64,000 bases of DNA from Neurospora tetrasperma FGSC 2508 (Eukaryota > Ascomycota > Sordariomycetes > Sordariales > Sordariaceae). Below, in pieces: positions 35,987 to 46,481 of the stretch. The translations under genes were made by a program, and so were the position numbers. How positions within the stretch are numbered: position 1 is the stretch's first letter; every line of letters begins with the position of its first letter. The notes under the pieces were generated by a model, which was given only the letters and a program-made list of their open reading frames with translations, was not told where the DNA came from and ran no database searches. Location of the stretch: assembly GCF_000213175.1 (NCBI RefSeq), contig NW_009799104.1, positions 647,048-711,047 of the forward strand, written 5' to 3'.

Positions 35987-37027
35987 ATGTCTCTCGGTAA
36001 GTACGCATGGCCAACAATGAGCCGGGGAGGCCGCACGAGCAGGCACACAGCCAGACAGGCTCTCGGTCGAAGTTCTCGGTCCAGCCCAATCCAGCTTTCC
36101 CATGACTACTGTGTTATCGCCGCGATGGCAGTCAATAAACAACAGAGAGTATCATGATTGCTAACCTCTTGGCTTCCATGACAGACTTCACCGCTATCGC
36201 CAGTGAGTAGAATCCGACCATGCACGAGCTCGAGCCGCTCCCCCTTCGACGTTACCGGTGAACATTTAGACGATATGGGGATCAAGTCTCTAGAAAGAGG
36301 AGGGCCTGAGCAGAACGAGGGCAAGAGGCGGGCAGACCAGAACAGCGCTTTCACCATGATGACCATTGCTGTCGCAATCGACTGAGCTGAACCTAACACC
36401 ACGCTTTTTTCGCCTAACAGCGCAATTCGTTGCCCACTACTACTCTACCTTCGATTCCGACCGCAAGAACCTCGCTGGTCTCTACGTACGATTCCCTCTC
36501 CCAAACTTTTCACCGAAGCCGACAAGGATGCGCTCATTCATGACGTACACGCGCATGTCGACGAGTGCACAAGAGATGGACATATATGCTGACATAATCA
36601 CACCACCATACAGCGCGACAACTCTATGCTCACCTTCGAGGGTGCCCAGTCTCTCGGTGCCCAGGGTATTACTGAGAAGCTTACTGTAAGTCTGCGCCTG
36701 CCGAACCAAAAGCCGTAGGGATATGAGGGTCAGGGAAACTGACAGAGCAACCCAACAGTCTCTCCCATTCCAGAAGGTCAAGCACGAGTACGGCCCGCCC
36801 GATGCCCAGCCCACCGCCACCGGTGGTATCATCATTCTTGTTACCGGCCAGCTTATTGTAAGTGACATTTGTAAACGCTGCAGCACAAGACTGTTGCCAT
36901 CTAACATCCCGGACAGGTCGATGACGAGCAGCGCCCTCTTGGCTACTCTCAGGCTTTCCAGCTCTCCCAGGACGCCTCTGGCCAGTGGTTCGTCTTCAAC
37001 GACATTTTCAAGCTTGTCCTTCTCTAG
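35987..37027 (+). CDS. Nuclear transport factor 2 (NTF2)
   Basis: NTF2 binds RanGDP and FxFG nucleoporins and carries RanGDP into the nucleus. Six exons: 35987-35996, 36185-36202, 36421-36485, 36614-36685, 36759-36857 and 36917-37027. They sum to 125 codons (124 residues), the normal family length. The protein starts MSLDFTAIATQFVAHYYSTFD and contains LAGLYRDNSMLTFEGAQ, ITEKLTSLPFQKVKHEYGPPDAQ in part, VTGQLIVDDEQRPLGYSQAF and ends NDIFKLVLL, all typical NTF2 sequence. The first two exons are only 10 and 18 nt. They were found by requiring the conserved N-terminus; each has a good GTAAGT or GTGAGT donor. A TATAAAA lies just 24 bp before the ATG, probably too close to be the TATA box. Confidence 0.96.
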
Positions 37028-38869
37028 GGGGGAGATGGTGCATTGATGTTTTGATTATCTGAAGAGGTGGAAGAATACCAACGAAATCAAAGAAATGTCC
37101 AAAAGACGGGACTATTGCGTTTGCGTGCATGAGTGAACGAGGATATCTTTTCTGCGCGCCTGTCTTTCTGGTGTATGTGTTGCTGCTTGCTTCATGTGTA
37201 ACGAAGGGAAGAAGATGGAGGAAGCCGAGTCTGGCTTTCGACTGTTGATGCTGAGGGGTAAAACTTTCTCGATACATTGTGTATGAAAACAGAGGAATAG
37301 GGGTCCACGATGATAAACGAAGTTTACCGTCATCAGGTCGTCCCATGCTTGGCATTGAGATGTTCAGTTGGCGATCTCGGAAGTAGGCTTGGCTTAGAGG
37401 CCCAAGCCTTTGGCTTGTGGCATGTCACTCGCTGGAACATTCCATGACGATGACCGCTCACTTGCTACCGAGAGGCTAGCGAGAGAGGCATCATCTATCA
37501 GATGGGCCGCGTAACGTCGTCGTCAGCGAACGAGGCTTCCAACAAAGACCAAAGGTGCTGCCTGGCAACTTGATGATGTTGATGGATGAGAAGAGCAACA
37601 TCACATGAGCGATAAGCATTTATGCCATAGCGTGGGCTACTACAGGGGAAACAAGTACATGAAGAAGTCCCCTGACCCTGAAACCGTTAAATAGGCTCAA
37701 AATCGTTATCCCCTCGCTTGTTGAACTCAAAGTGCTTCATCGAAGCTCCCTTTCGGTTTCATCAAGGGAGCACTCAGTGAACAGAAAGAACAAGGGGTCC
37801 AATCAACGGCTCAGCGCATCCGTTTACACGCTAGACCGGGCAAGCGTGACACAACTTGAACCTAGCAGGCCCGGCAGCCAGGCATAGCAGCACCGCCACT
37901 GTTAGGCCGGCACTTGAAAGCACCGGCCACACTCCTACTTGGCGCTCACCTTGGGCCCTTGGCATGCCCATTGTACCTTCTGTTGCAGGGCGTCGAACCG
38001 CTACGAATGCCATCTGTCAACCTCCAATCAGTTGAGGCTTACGTTACTTTTGGCGGAACCTCCTCCTTCACAACTAATCACTTCCCGGTCTCACATCACT
38101 TCACATTACGTCGACTGCTGCTATAACCCTCACGAGCTCTTCAACAATCGTTGATTTGACTATCAGTGGCTTCTCAGTAAACCGAAACCTCAAGATCCCC
38201 TCTCAACAAACCAATACAGAAACCCACTGTTTCCCGGGTAGCCCGCCACTCGCCGGTCGACGACCCCAACCCAGACCCCATCCAGATCCAGCATCGGCAT
38301 TTGGACCATACCGACTCTGTCGACGGACGGAGATCCGACCCGACCGACTGGAGGATCTTCTCTTTACCGCCCAGCCTCATACTTTGTTCACCTCTTTCTC
38401 TCGCGCTTTCCTTTTCTCTCCACAAGGCGATTCGGCAGGACACGACAACACAATAAACGGCCTACAGCACCGAGCATAAAGCCTCTTTGGAAAAGGACAT
38501 CAAGGGGGAACCCAGGTCGTACTACTGTCAATTCCCATTGTTGCCGAAACGAACGAAGCAACCACCAACCAACCAACCACCTGTTTCCTACAGCAAGCGA
38601 GTGGAAGCGACAGCAACAAAGACCGCCGGATAGGTCCCTCAATAATCAACTCTCCTCCTCAACTACCCGCTCCCAACAACCAAGCAACAAACTACAACTA
38701 CTCGCGAGCGAGCTAGTAAACGACGACTTTTACGAAACGAAACGAACTTTGAACTACGAGTTACGAAACATCTTGCGCAAGTAGCAAGATACAAATCGGC
38801 AGGCACGACCAAACCACCAAACACAGAAGAAAAAAGGAGTAAACGAATAGCTTCAGAAATCCAGCCAAG
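37028..38869. other. Intergenic, 3' of NTF2 and leader of Tvp18 gene
   Basis: The first part is NTF2 3' flank. From about 38150 the sequence becomes C/A-rich and resembles a 5' leader for Tvp18, with several short upstream ORFs of no evident meaning. I see no gene. Confidence 0.55.
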
Positions 38870-39786
38870 ATGACGCTCAAGGACGAATTCGCGACGCGCA
38901 ACTTCAGTATGTGTCTTTCTTTTCTTCTCCTCCCCATCCGTACAATCTGCCCCTCCGCCCCTCCCCGGCGCTGATCCCCCTCGGCGTCGGCGCAAGCTCC
39001 ACCGACGCCGATGGGATGTGTAACGGGGATCTGCTCATCATGATGCAACGAGCACCTTGCTGACTGAAATGTTTTCCTATAGGTATCTATGGACAATGGT
39101 GAGCACACACAGTCTCTTTCCTTGTGTAGCCGGCGCAAGTTAGCTACGTCTTACGCACCGTCTCTGTCGATGCTCCTCGAGAGCAAGCTTGAAGCAGCTG
39201 GAGCTGTTTTCTTGACAGCTCTTCAGCCGTCGAAGATAAACCCAACAGACCAGAGACAGACATTCCCATCACATGAAGCCAAGAAGCAGAAAAGCTAATC
39301 AACCACGTCTCGCAGGCTCGGCATTCTCTCCATGATCCTCTGCTTTGCCCTTGGCATTGCCAACATCTTCACCTTTAGACCCATCATCATCGTCTTCTCT
39401 GTCATCACTCTGTAAGATGCTCTGCCATTTCTTCACTCCCCTCTTTCCCCCCTTCAAGACCACTAATCCCGCGTCACACACACAGGTGCTTCTCCTTTGT
39501 GATTCTCTTCGTCGAAGTCCCTCTCCTCCTCCGCATCTGCCCGACCTCGCCCACCTTCGACAACCTCATCCGCAAGATCTCGACCAACTACACGCGCGCC
39601 GCCGCTTACGGCGTCATGGCCGTCGTTGTCTTCTTGTCCTGCATCGATCGCACCACGTCCCTCCTTGTCCCCGGCATCTTCCTTTCGTTCACGGGTATCT
39701 GCTACGCTCTGGCGGCGCTCAAGGGCCAGGCATTTGTGGGAAGCAAGACGCTGGGTGGAGCGGGTGTCGCGCAAATGATTGTATAA
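38870..39786 (+). CDS. tvp18: Golgi membrane protein Tvp18
   Basis: Small polytopic protein of late Golgi (Tlg2-positive) vesicles. Exons 38870-38906, 39083-39098, 39316-39411 and 39486-39786 give 149 residues, the usual family length. The N-terminus MTLKDEFATRNFSIYGQW is the conserved Tvp18 start. Four hydrophobic segments follow: LGILSMILCFALGIANIF, PIIIVFSVITLCFSFVIL, AAAYGVMAVVVFLSC and LLVPGIFLSFTGICYALAAL. The conserved loop FVEVPLLLRICPTSPTFD lies between helices 2 and 3. Exon 2 is only 16 nt (coding IYGQ plus split codons). The join was fixed by this motif and by GTATGT/GTGAGC donors. Confidence 0.93.
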
Positions 39787-39972
39787 ATCAAGTGCGAGCA
39801 CACGAGAAACAGCAAGGGGAGAGAAGGTGTGAGGAGGAAATGGGGGAACTTGGAACTTGAACTGAAAGAAAGTACTTTTCATGACATGGGAGTACGGAAG
39901 TAAGGGGGAAAAAATGAACAAAACAGGGAATACAAAAGTTTTGGGTCAAAGGGGGGGGGGGGGGGGGGGGTT

Positions 39973-40610
39973 NNNNNNNNNNNNNNNNNNNNNNNNNNNN
40001 NNNNNNNNNNNNNNNNNNNNNNNNNNNNNNNNNNNNNNNNNNNNNNNNNNNNNNNNNNNNNNNNNNNNNNNNNNNNNNNNNNNNNNNNNNNNNNNNNNNN
40101 NNNNNNNNNNNNNNNNNNNNNNNNNNNNNNNNNNNNNNNNNNNNNNNNNNNNNNNNNNNNNNNNNNNNNNNNNNNNNNNNNNNNNNNNNNNNNNNNNNNN
40201 NNNNNNNNNNNNNNNNNNNNNNNNNNNNNNNNNNNNNNNNNNNNNNNNNNNNNNNNNNNNNNNNNNNNNNNNNNNNNNNNNNNNNNNNNNNNNNNNNNNN
40301 NNNNNNNNNNNNNNNNNNNNNNNNNNNNNNNNNNNNNNNNNNNNNNNNNNNNNNNNNNNNNNNNNNNNNNNNNNNNNNNNNNNNNNNNNNNNNNNNNNNN
40401 NNNNNNNNNNNNNNNNNNNNNNNNNNNNNNNNNNNNNNNNNNNNNNNNNNNNNNNNNNNNNNNNNNNNNNNNNNNNNNNNNNNNNNNNNNNNNNNNNNNN
40501 NNNNNNNNNNNNNNNNNNNNNNNNNNNNNNNNNNNNNNNNNNNNNNNNNNNNNNNNNNNNNNNNNNNNNNNNNNNNNNNNNNNNNNNNNNNNNNNNNNNN
40601 NNNNNNNNNN
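39973..40610. other. Assembly gap (N run) flanked by G tracts
   Basis: All bases are N. The left flank ends in 20 G then TT (39951-39972); the right flank begins with 8 G then TT (40611-40620). Confidence 1.
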
Positions 40611-41290
40611 GGGGGGGGTTAGCGTTAGTATGGGTGGGAGTGTAAGTACTGACCAAAAAAAGGAGGAAAAATAATGGATGGATATACATTGAGTGGGAGA
40701 AGAATGCAGGGGATTGGTTCATTATAGATATGCGGAAAAAGGAGGGACACTTTTCGGAAGATAAGAGTGATGCCGGACAAACGGGGGAATCCGCTCGTGT
40801 CAGTCGTGTTGTTGCTGGACTGTTTGAATGAAATTACTATTCACATCATAAGGGAGAGCTCTTCCCATGTTCATCTATCGTATTACTTGTTTGCGTGTGT
40901 ATGTCTATAGGGATGATACCAATAACAAGACTGGTGATTTCTTTTATTTAAGCGTTCACTTTCTCTCACAACCTGCTATTATATTTCCCCTGTTTGTTAA
41001 GCAACATGGCGGCAGGAGTTCATCGCTTTTGCTTCAGATACGATCACTGAGATTCAGTTCAGTTCAACTCAACTCAACCTCTCAACTGGTCCACCGCTAC
41101 AGATTCTTCACCATTTCATGTGTGGGACAACTACATAGAATGAGTCTTATATGGTTCAGGTAGGTTTGGTTAAGGTAGGTTGGTTGGTTGGTTGGTACCA
41201 GGCCTGATAATGTACCACTTTATGTGCTTTGTTTTTGGAACTTGGCTTTGGAACTTGATCTTAAATATAACCGCTGTATTCCTTACTCAG

Positions 41291-41355
41291 TATAGCATAG
41301 CATAGCTTAACTTTAGCATAGCTTAGCTTAGCTCAACCTAGCATAGCTTTAGCTT
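41291..41355. repeat. Degenerate TAGCATAGCTTAGCT array
   Basis: About 65 bp of imperfect TAGCATAGC/TTAGC units with local self-complementarity (AGCT cores). Confidence 0.75.
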
Positions 41356-42441
41356 ATCAAGGTACACTAAGTATAGTAAGTTGTTTTGAAACATTTCCGC
41401 AACTCATCCTTTTCAAACAATGGAAGCCTGTCTGTCTCCCTGATTCTGAGTTCGAAAACGAATTCATTCTTTTCTTTCATCAATATAAACCATGCAATCA
41501 ACATGAATGCCGTATAAGCTCTGTCTGTCTGTCTGCCTCTTTGCCCCTTCTTGTCCCTTCTTGTCCCTGTCCATGTCACACTTGTTCTATACACTTTCAA
41601 GAAGACGCAGTCCAAGTCAAAGTCAAAGCTATACGATACAGAACACAAAAAAAAACAAAGAGAAGAAAAACAAACATTTCCGCTTCTTGGTGGTGATATT
41701 CCCCCCCTTTTTGCATGAGTCCGATATCCTTTTGCCTTCCTTCCTTCCTCCCTCCCCCCTTCCCTGCTCTCCGCTTCTCTTCTCTTCTTTTCTCTTCTAT
41801 TCTCTTCATCACCCGAACTGAAGTAGCCCGACATACGATCTTCGTTGGTCTCGGTTTCTCTTTTTTTTCTCATTGGGAATCCACCCTGACTCCTACTCTT
41901 ATGCAAAATCGCGATGAGTTTACACAGAAAACAAACGCTAGCCATTGATCGGTAAGGGCAGTTCGGCAGTGTCTTTGCGACATAATATAGTAAAGACAAA
42001 CGAGAAGCTTTGTGTGTGTATAACAAGTTTCCGAGAATACAGAGAAGAGAAGAGAAGAGAACAAAGTTGGTTTGGTTAATCGAGTTGATTTTGTCTGTTT
42101 TTTTTTTTCGGGCGTGGTATCTTTTTCGCTGTATCATTTTCCCGTAAACCGCTTCCCGCCGGGCACCTGATCTTATGCATACGGAGCACCAAGTCAATGT
42201 TGGGCGGGCACTGATTTATGATGCCCTTCACCCAGGGCATTGCAGATGAAATCTCAGCCCCTGCGTGTCACTTCCTTCCTTAGTGATCTCTCAGCTTGAC
42301 ACTCCTCATCTTTCGACGAAATCATTCAGTGGCATGAGAAGATCTCATCTTACCCCGCCTGTCAGACCACCGCTGTAGCTTCCTGGTACATCTAGCCCTC
42401 TTGGAAAGCCAGCGGGTGTCATGGCGAGCTTTGAGAGTGTC

Positions 42442-44268
42442 CTATAGCTCCTCCTCGTCCATCTCACCACCCATCGTCTGCGGTAGAGGCGTCTCCGCGG
42501 CTTGGGCGAGTATCCCATTAGGACCTGATGGCACCGAAGGCACGAAAGAGCTGCCGCCCAGTGGCTTCACATCACTGCCCACGTCGTCTACGCTCGCACG
42601 AGCCTTCTTCATGGGACTACCCACAGCGGCGGCCTCGCCGGTTAGGCTCTTGGGGAATAGTGATGACAGGCCAGCGGTCGTTCCTGGCGCGCTTCCGTTC
42701 TCTGGGGCGGCACCTCCAGCTTGTGTACCAGTGGTGCTGCTTTGACCCGCGTCGTGAGCACGCTTGAGCTGTTGAGGGTGTCAGTTCACTGAAAGTTGAC
42801 ACTAGAAATAAATACCACGGGGCCACACACCTTTATGCGATTTACTCCATCCGCCAACTCTCCAGTAAACTTGACGTCCTCTGGACCCTGCTTGGAAGGG
42901 TCGACATTGTCTTCGTCATTAGCAAGCATCTTGTCGCTGATATCGTCGTCGTCATCTTCGTCATCGCTATCTTCATCCATGGCACCGGCCTTGCCATTGG
43001 TGTTCTTGCGCGACTTCTTCGGCCTCGGCTCTGCATCGCGATCACGGAACGTCGAGAAGCCCACGGTACCTTGCTTCTTTAAAGGTCCCAGGCTGGAGAA
43101 GTCGAGCTGTGCGGATCGTCGCTTGGCGGCAGTTGGACTGGTAACTTGCTGCTTCTCGGAGGCTAGGACGCCCATCTTCTGTAGTTGGCCTGTAATCAAC
43201 GTGGGTCAGTCTACTGTTTGTCTTTGTGCTTTGGTTATGGGACTTACGCTCGCCGCGGTAGAAAAAGGTAAAAACGGCATAAGGCTTCTCTGGACCGTCA
43301 ATACCGGTCACTGTCTGAGTGCTAATAGTTTTCGGATCAAGTGTCTTGGGCTTTGCAAAGCTAGTGGTGTGCTCCACATCCGCATCGATCCCATTGTTGC
43401 CGCTCTTGGAGCCGCCTTCCTCGTCATCGTCATCATGGGCGTCGAACTGGGGACTGTATTCTCCCTTTTTGATTTCACCAGACGCAATAACGCGGAACAT
43501 GGCCACCTTAATCTGCCCAGTGGCCTCGGGGGGCTCGTCGTCATCCGAGGAGGAAAGCGAGGCATCTTCGTCTACGGCCTCGACCGGCCTGTCTTCGGAT
43601 CCATACCTAAGGGTACCCTGCAGACGGCCCGAAGCTGCGTTGCCCTCGGAAATGGCCTTTTGCCTCCTACGGCGCTTCTCGAACTTTTGCCTGCGGCGCT
43701 CGAGCTTCTCGGCGGCGTCATGGCCTTGGAGATCCAGGCCGTTAAGCCATCTCTCGAGACCGACCTCGCGGAAGAGGAACTCGCGCTCGGCTAAACCTCC
43801 GCCTTCAGATGGGGGTACCTGAACCCACCTGCTATTGACCCAGGTTTCCTCGCCGGGGCGCAATAGAGTAGCTACTTCTTCCTTGGCCCTGCCGTCAAAG
43901 TAAATGTAGGCAGCGATGGTCTCGTTCTCACTATTCGTCATAGGAATGTAAGGAGCCACAACGCCATGGTACTTTCCGCGCTCGCCCGTGCTGGTGGGCA
44001 TGGTGCCGACAAAGGCCGGCTTCGGATAGGGATTGTTCTCCGTGGCCTTGGGTGTCGAGTAGGGTATCGCCAGACCTGGGGTGAGCAGGGTGATGGAGAT
44101 GGCGAACTTGGCGGCCTCGGGCTTGCCAGAGTCGGGGCTGATCTGGGGCTGAGGTACGGGGATGTAGGTGTTGATTCGCGAGACGCGGGACTGTTTCTGA
44201 ATGCCATATTCGGGTAGGGGCGCTCCGTTGGCGTGAATGCTCACGGCAATGCCCTTGAAACAGGGCAT
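42442..44268 (-). CDS. DUF7918-type fungal protein, probably nuclear, function unknown
   Basis: Function unknown. Exons 44268-43248, 43189-42831 and 42768-42442 give 568 residues. The N-terminal 200 residues are beta-rich (MPCFKGIAVSIHANGAPLPE, KFAISITLLTPGLAIPY, TIAAYIYFDGRAKEE, GLAEREFLFREVGLERWL) and resemble the domain of unknown function DUF7918 of filamentous fungi. A strongly basic helix (KLERRRQKFEKRRRRQK) and an acidic stretch follow, then more beta sequence including VAMFRVIASGEIKKG and YAVFTFFYRGE. The last part has a basic PRPKKSRKNTNGK nuclear-localisation-like motif and a DEDSDDEDDDDDISDK acidic patch. The two short introns (58 and 62 nt) fit in frame. The family name is recalled from this sequence pattern, not from a search. 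Confidence 0.65.
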
Positions 44269-46481
44269 TTTGTCGGTTGTCGTGCCTCGGCCAAGGGCCT
44301 ATGTTGTTCTACGTGGGTGGACCTAAGCGGTTGGTGTTGTGGGTTGTAATGGCACGGCCGGTCTCGCGAAGGTGGGAAAGCGGGGGAGACAGGGCGCGGG
44401 CACGTCGGCGGTGGTACGATGTTGTAGTAAGAGAATGTATTCTTCGCGTTTCTACTGGTATAGCTGGTAAACGAGAAAAAGAGGCAAGCTGGGTGGTAGC
44501 TAGGTAGGTAGGTATGTTTATGTTGTTGCGTAAATGGAGGGGCGTTGGCCGTGTTCGTTGCTTGCTGGTGGCTTGTTGCAGGCAAAGTGACGACAGAAAC
44601 AGGTGTAGGTATCGGTAAGGGTGGGACGGATGGATGGGTATCGCTGGTCGGTACAGATAAGTTGTAATGCCTAACTGCTTGTCTGGAGAATGGAATGGGG
44701 CGGCGGCCCGCGTCCGTGACAAGAAGGCACGAGACGGGTCTGGTGGGCGCGCTTCGTTGTCTTAGTTGCTGAGTAGTCTACTTCTGGGACAGTGGAGGAT
44801 AGGATAGCAGTGTTGAAGGAATGGAAGGGGTGCGAGTCTCGAGTTGGAGATGTACACTTCTGTCTCCTTCTCTTTCGGGAGTAGGTACAAGCTACAGGCA
44901 GCGGGTTCGATTAAAACAAGAGGTGGAGAGGGGTTGGGCCGGTCCACGGTTCGCGCTTGACACGGCCACCGACCAAAACGAGGCGGTTAGTTGCTCACCT
45001 AATTACCTTACCTTACCTTACCTTACCTTGCCTGCCCTTGAAAACAATGAGGTGGTGCTAAGTACGGCAGGACTTCACTTGCACAGGCAGGATTAAAGTT
45101 GGAATTCAATTCCTCTTGCACACCTTGGCAATTTTAAAGGTAGGTTGAGTTAGGTTTTATCCCATTTCGAATTGCCAGATCAACAGAAAACGCAAGAAAC
45201 TCGAAGGTGGCCGATGCCGTGCTGCCTGCCACCTGACACGAACCTGCCCCGAGCGTCTTTTACCTAGGTAGGTAGGTACACTCACTCCCGTCTCGAGCTC
45301 ACACAGCGCATGTCATTGTCCCAAAGCTCAGAACAGAGAGAAATTGGATTTATTTGTAACAAACTCTAAATTGGTAGTAACCTACCAGTAATAATTATTC
45401 AGCGAGAAAGGCACCGTCATCGGTCCATTCGCAGCCTCAGCCAGACCAGGAAATTACAGATGTGACGGTTTTAATATGAGTCGGTTGAGGCTGAAGAAAT
45501 GCCACTGCAACAAGTGAGGTTCAATCAATCAATCAATTTGAGCAGCAGCTGGGGGGGAATTGAATTGAATTGGGGGAGGGGAGGGGACGACGAGGGGTCA
45601 CGCTCACGGTCGGTCGGTCGGTGATTGTCATCGATTGATCTGTTCTCAGTTTCTGGAGGGGAAGGGGATTGATTCCGAAAAAAAGTGGAGACCCCACCTC
45701 ATCGTTTGTTAGGTCGTTAATGACTTGGAAGCACGGGCCAACAATGCTATGCTGCTCACTCAGACGGGGAAGAGGACGGAGGAAACAACGAGCTCAAAAA
45801 GGTCAAAAGCGCACGGACTCTCCATCAATTGTTCCTCGCTTCATTCACGCACTCCCTCAGTTCCTCTTAAACAGCCAAGCAAGCGGCTCGCTGGCGATGG
45901 ATAATCACAGGTCATACAGCGAAAGCGCCCCGCTTTGGGCTTTCTATCCCTTGCCGCTATCAAGGCTGAGGTGTTCGTGGATGACAGGCACCAGATATCG
46001 CCAACAAGGCAAATCGAGATCCGATGTGTTGGCGTTAGGCTGATAGATAGAACTGTGTGTATCTGCCCAACATACACATAGGTTGATTCAGCAAAGCAAG
46101 GGGATAAATCATTGATCTCACGGTATCTATCACATGTCAAGTCGTTGTGTTCGATATAACATGACTTGTCTCGATTTGGAGCAAACGGTCGATTTGAACT
46201 TAAAGGTCAACTTGCGGGATCACATAACTGAAGCATACGAGAATAAGAACCAAGCAATTTGTTATTCTGTACTGTCCCAAGCCCCAAGTCCTCCACAAGG
46301 TAGGTATGCTCCCAAACAATGAAAACTCCATCAGTAATAAGAGAAAAAGAAAACGCCATCCATAACCATATGTAACCATACTTTCCATCCCTACCCCCCA
46401 AAGTCCCAAGCCAGCCTAACAAGCCCTACAATTGCGTGCCTTCTTGCGAGCAACAGGAATCAGAGAACCATAGTCCGAGTC
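44269..46481. other. Intergenic with repeats and G-rich tract
   Basis: Promoter side of the DUF7918-type gene and 3' side of seipin. It holds CCTTA pentamer repeats (45006-45030), CCTAGGTAGGTAGGTA (about 45261-45277), a small inverted repeat around TGGTAG-TAAC-CTACCA (45372-45387) and the G-rich block listed separately. A 124-codon plus ORF (45669-46043) does not look like protein. I see no gene. Confidence 0.55.
45551..45597 (+). other. G-rich block with G-quadruplex-forming pattern
   Basis: The plus strand has G7, then AATTGAATTGAATT, then GGGGG-A-GGGG-A-GGGG-ACGACGA-GGGG. The last four tracts satisfy the G4 pattern with loops of 1, 1 and 7. Confidence 0.6.

Larger units (their letters stand above)
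39787..42441. other. Intergenic with gap and simple repeats
   Basis: Convergent 3' flanks of Tvp18 and the DUF7918-type gene. It contains the second gap, a GGTT run (41177-41196), a TAGCATAGCTTAGCT-type array (41291-41355), a long pyrimidine tract (about 41730-41815) and an AGAGA run near 42040-42060. The 276-codon minus ORF at 41367-42197 is low-complexity in parts and shows no recognisable domain. I do not call a gene. Confidence 0.55.

Noticed and set aside
37950-38010. GGTTCGAC-like tRNA B-box on the minus strand
   Set aside because: The box deviates from consensus and no A-box or cloverleaf could be formed around it.
40611-40640. GGGGTTAGCGTTAG next to the second gap as telomere-like repeat
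   Set aside because: Does not repeat TTAGGG and is internal to a gene-containing contig.
42796-43794. 332-codon plus-strand ORF
   Set aside because: Antisense to the DUF7918-type gene and crosses its intron; no domain.
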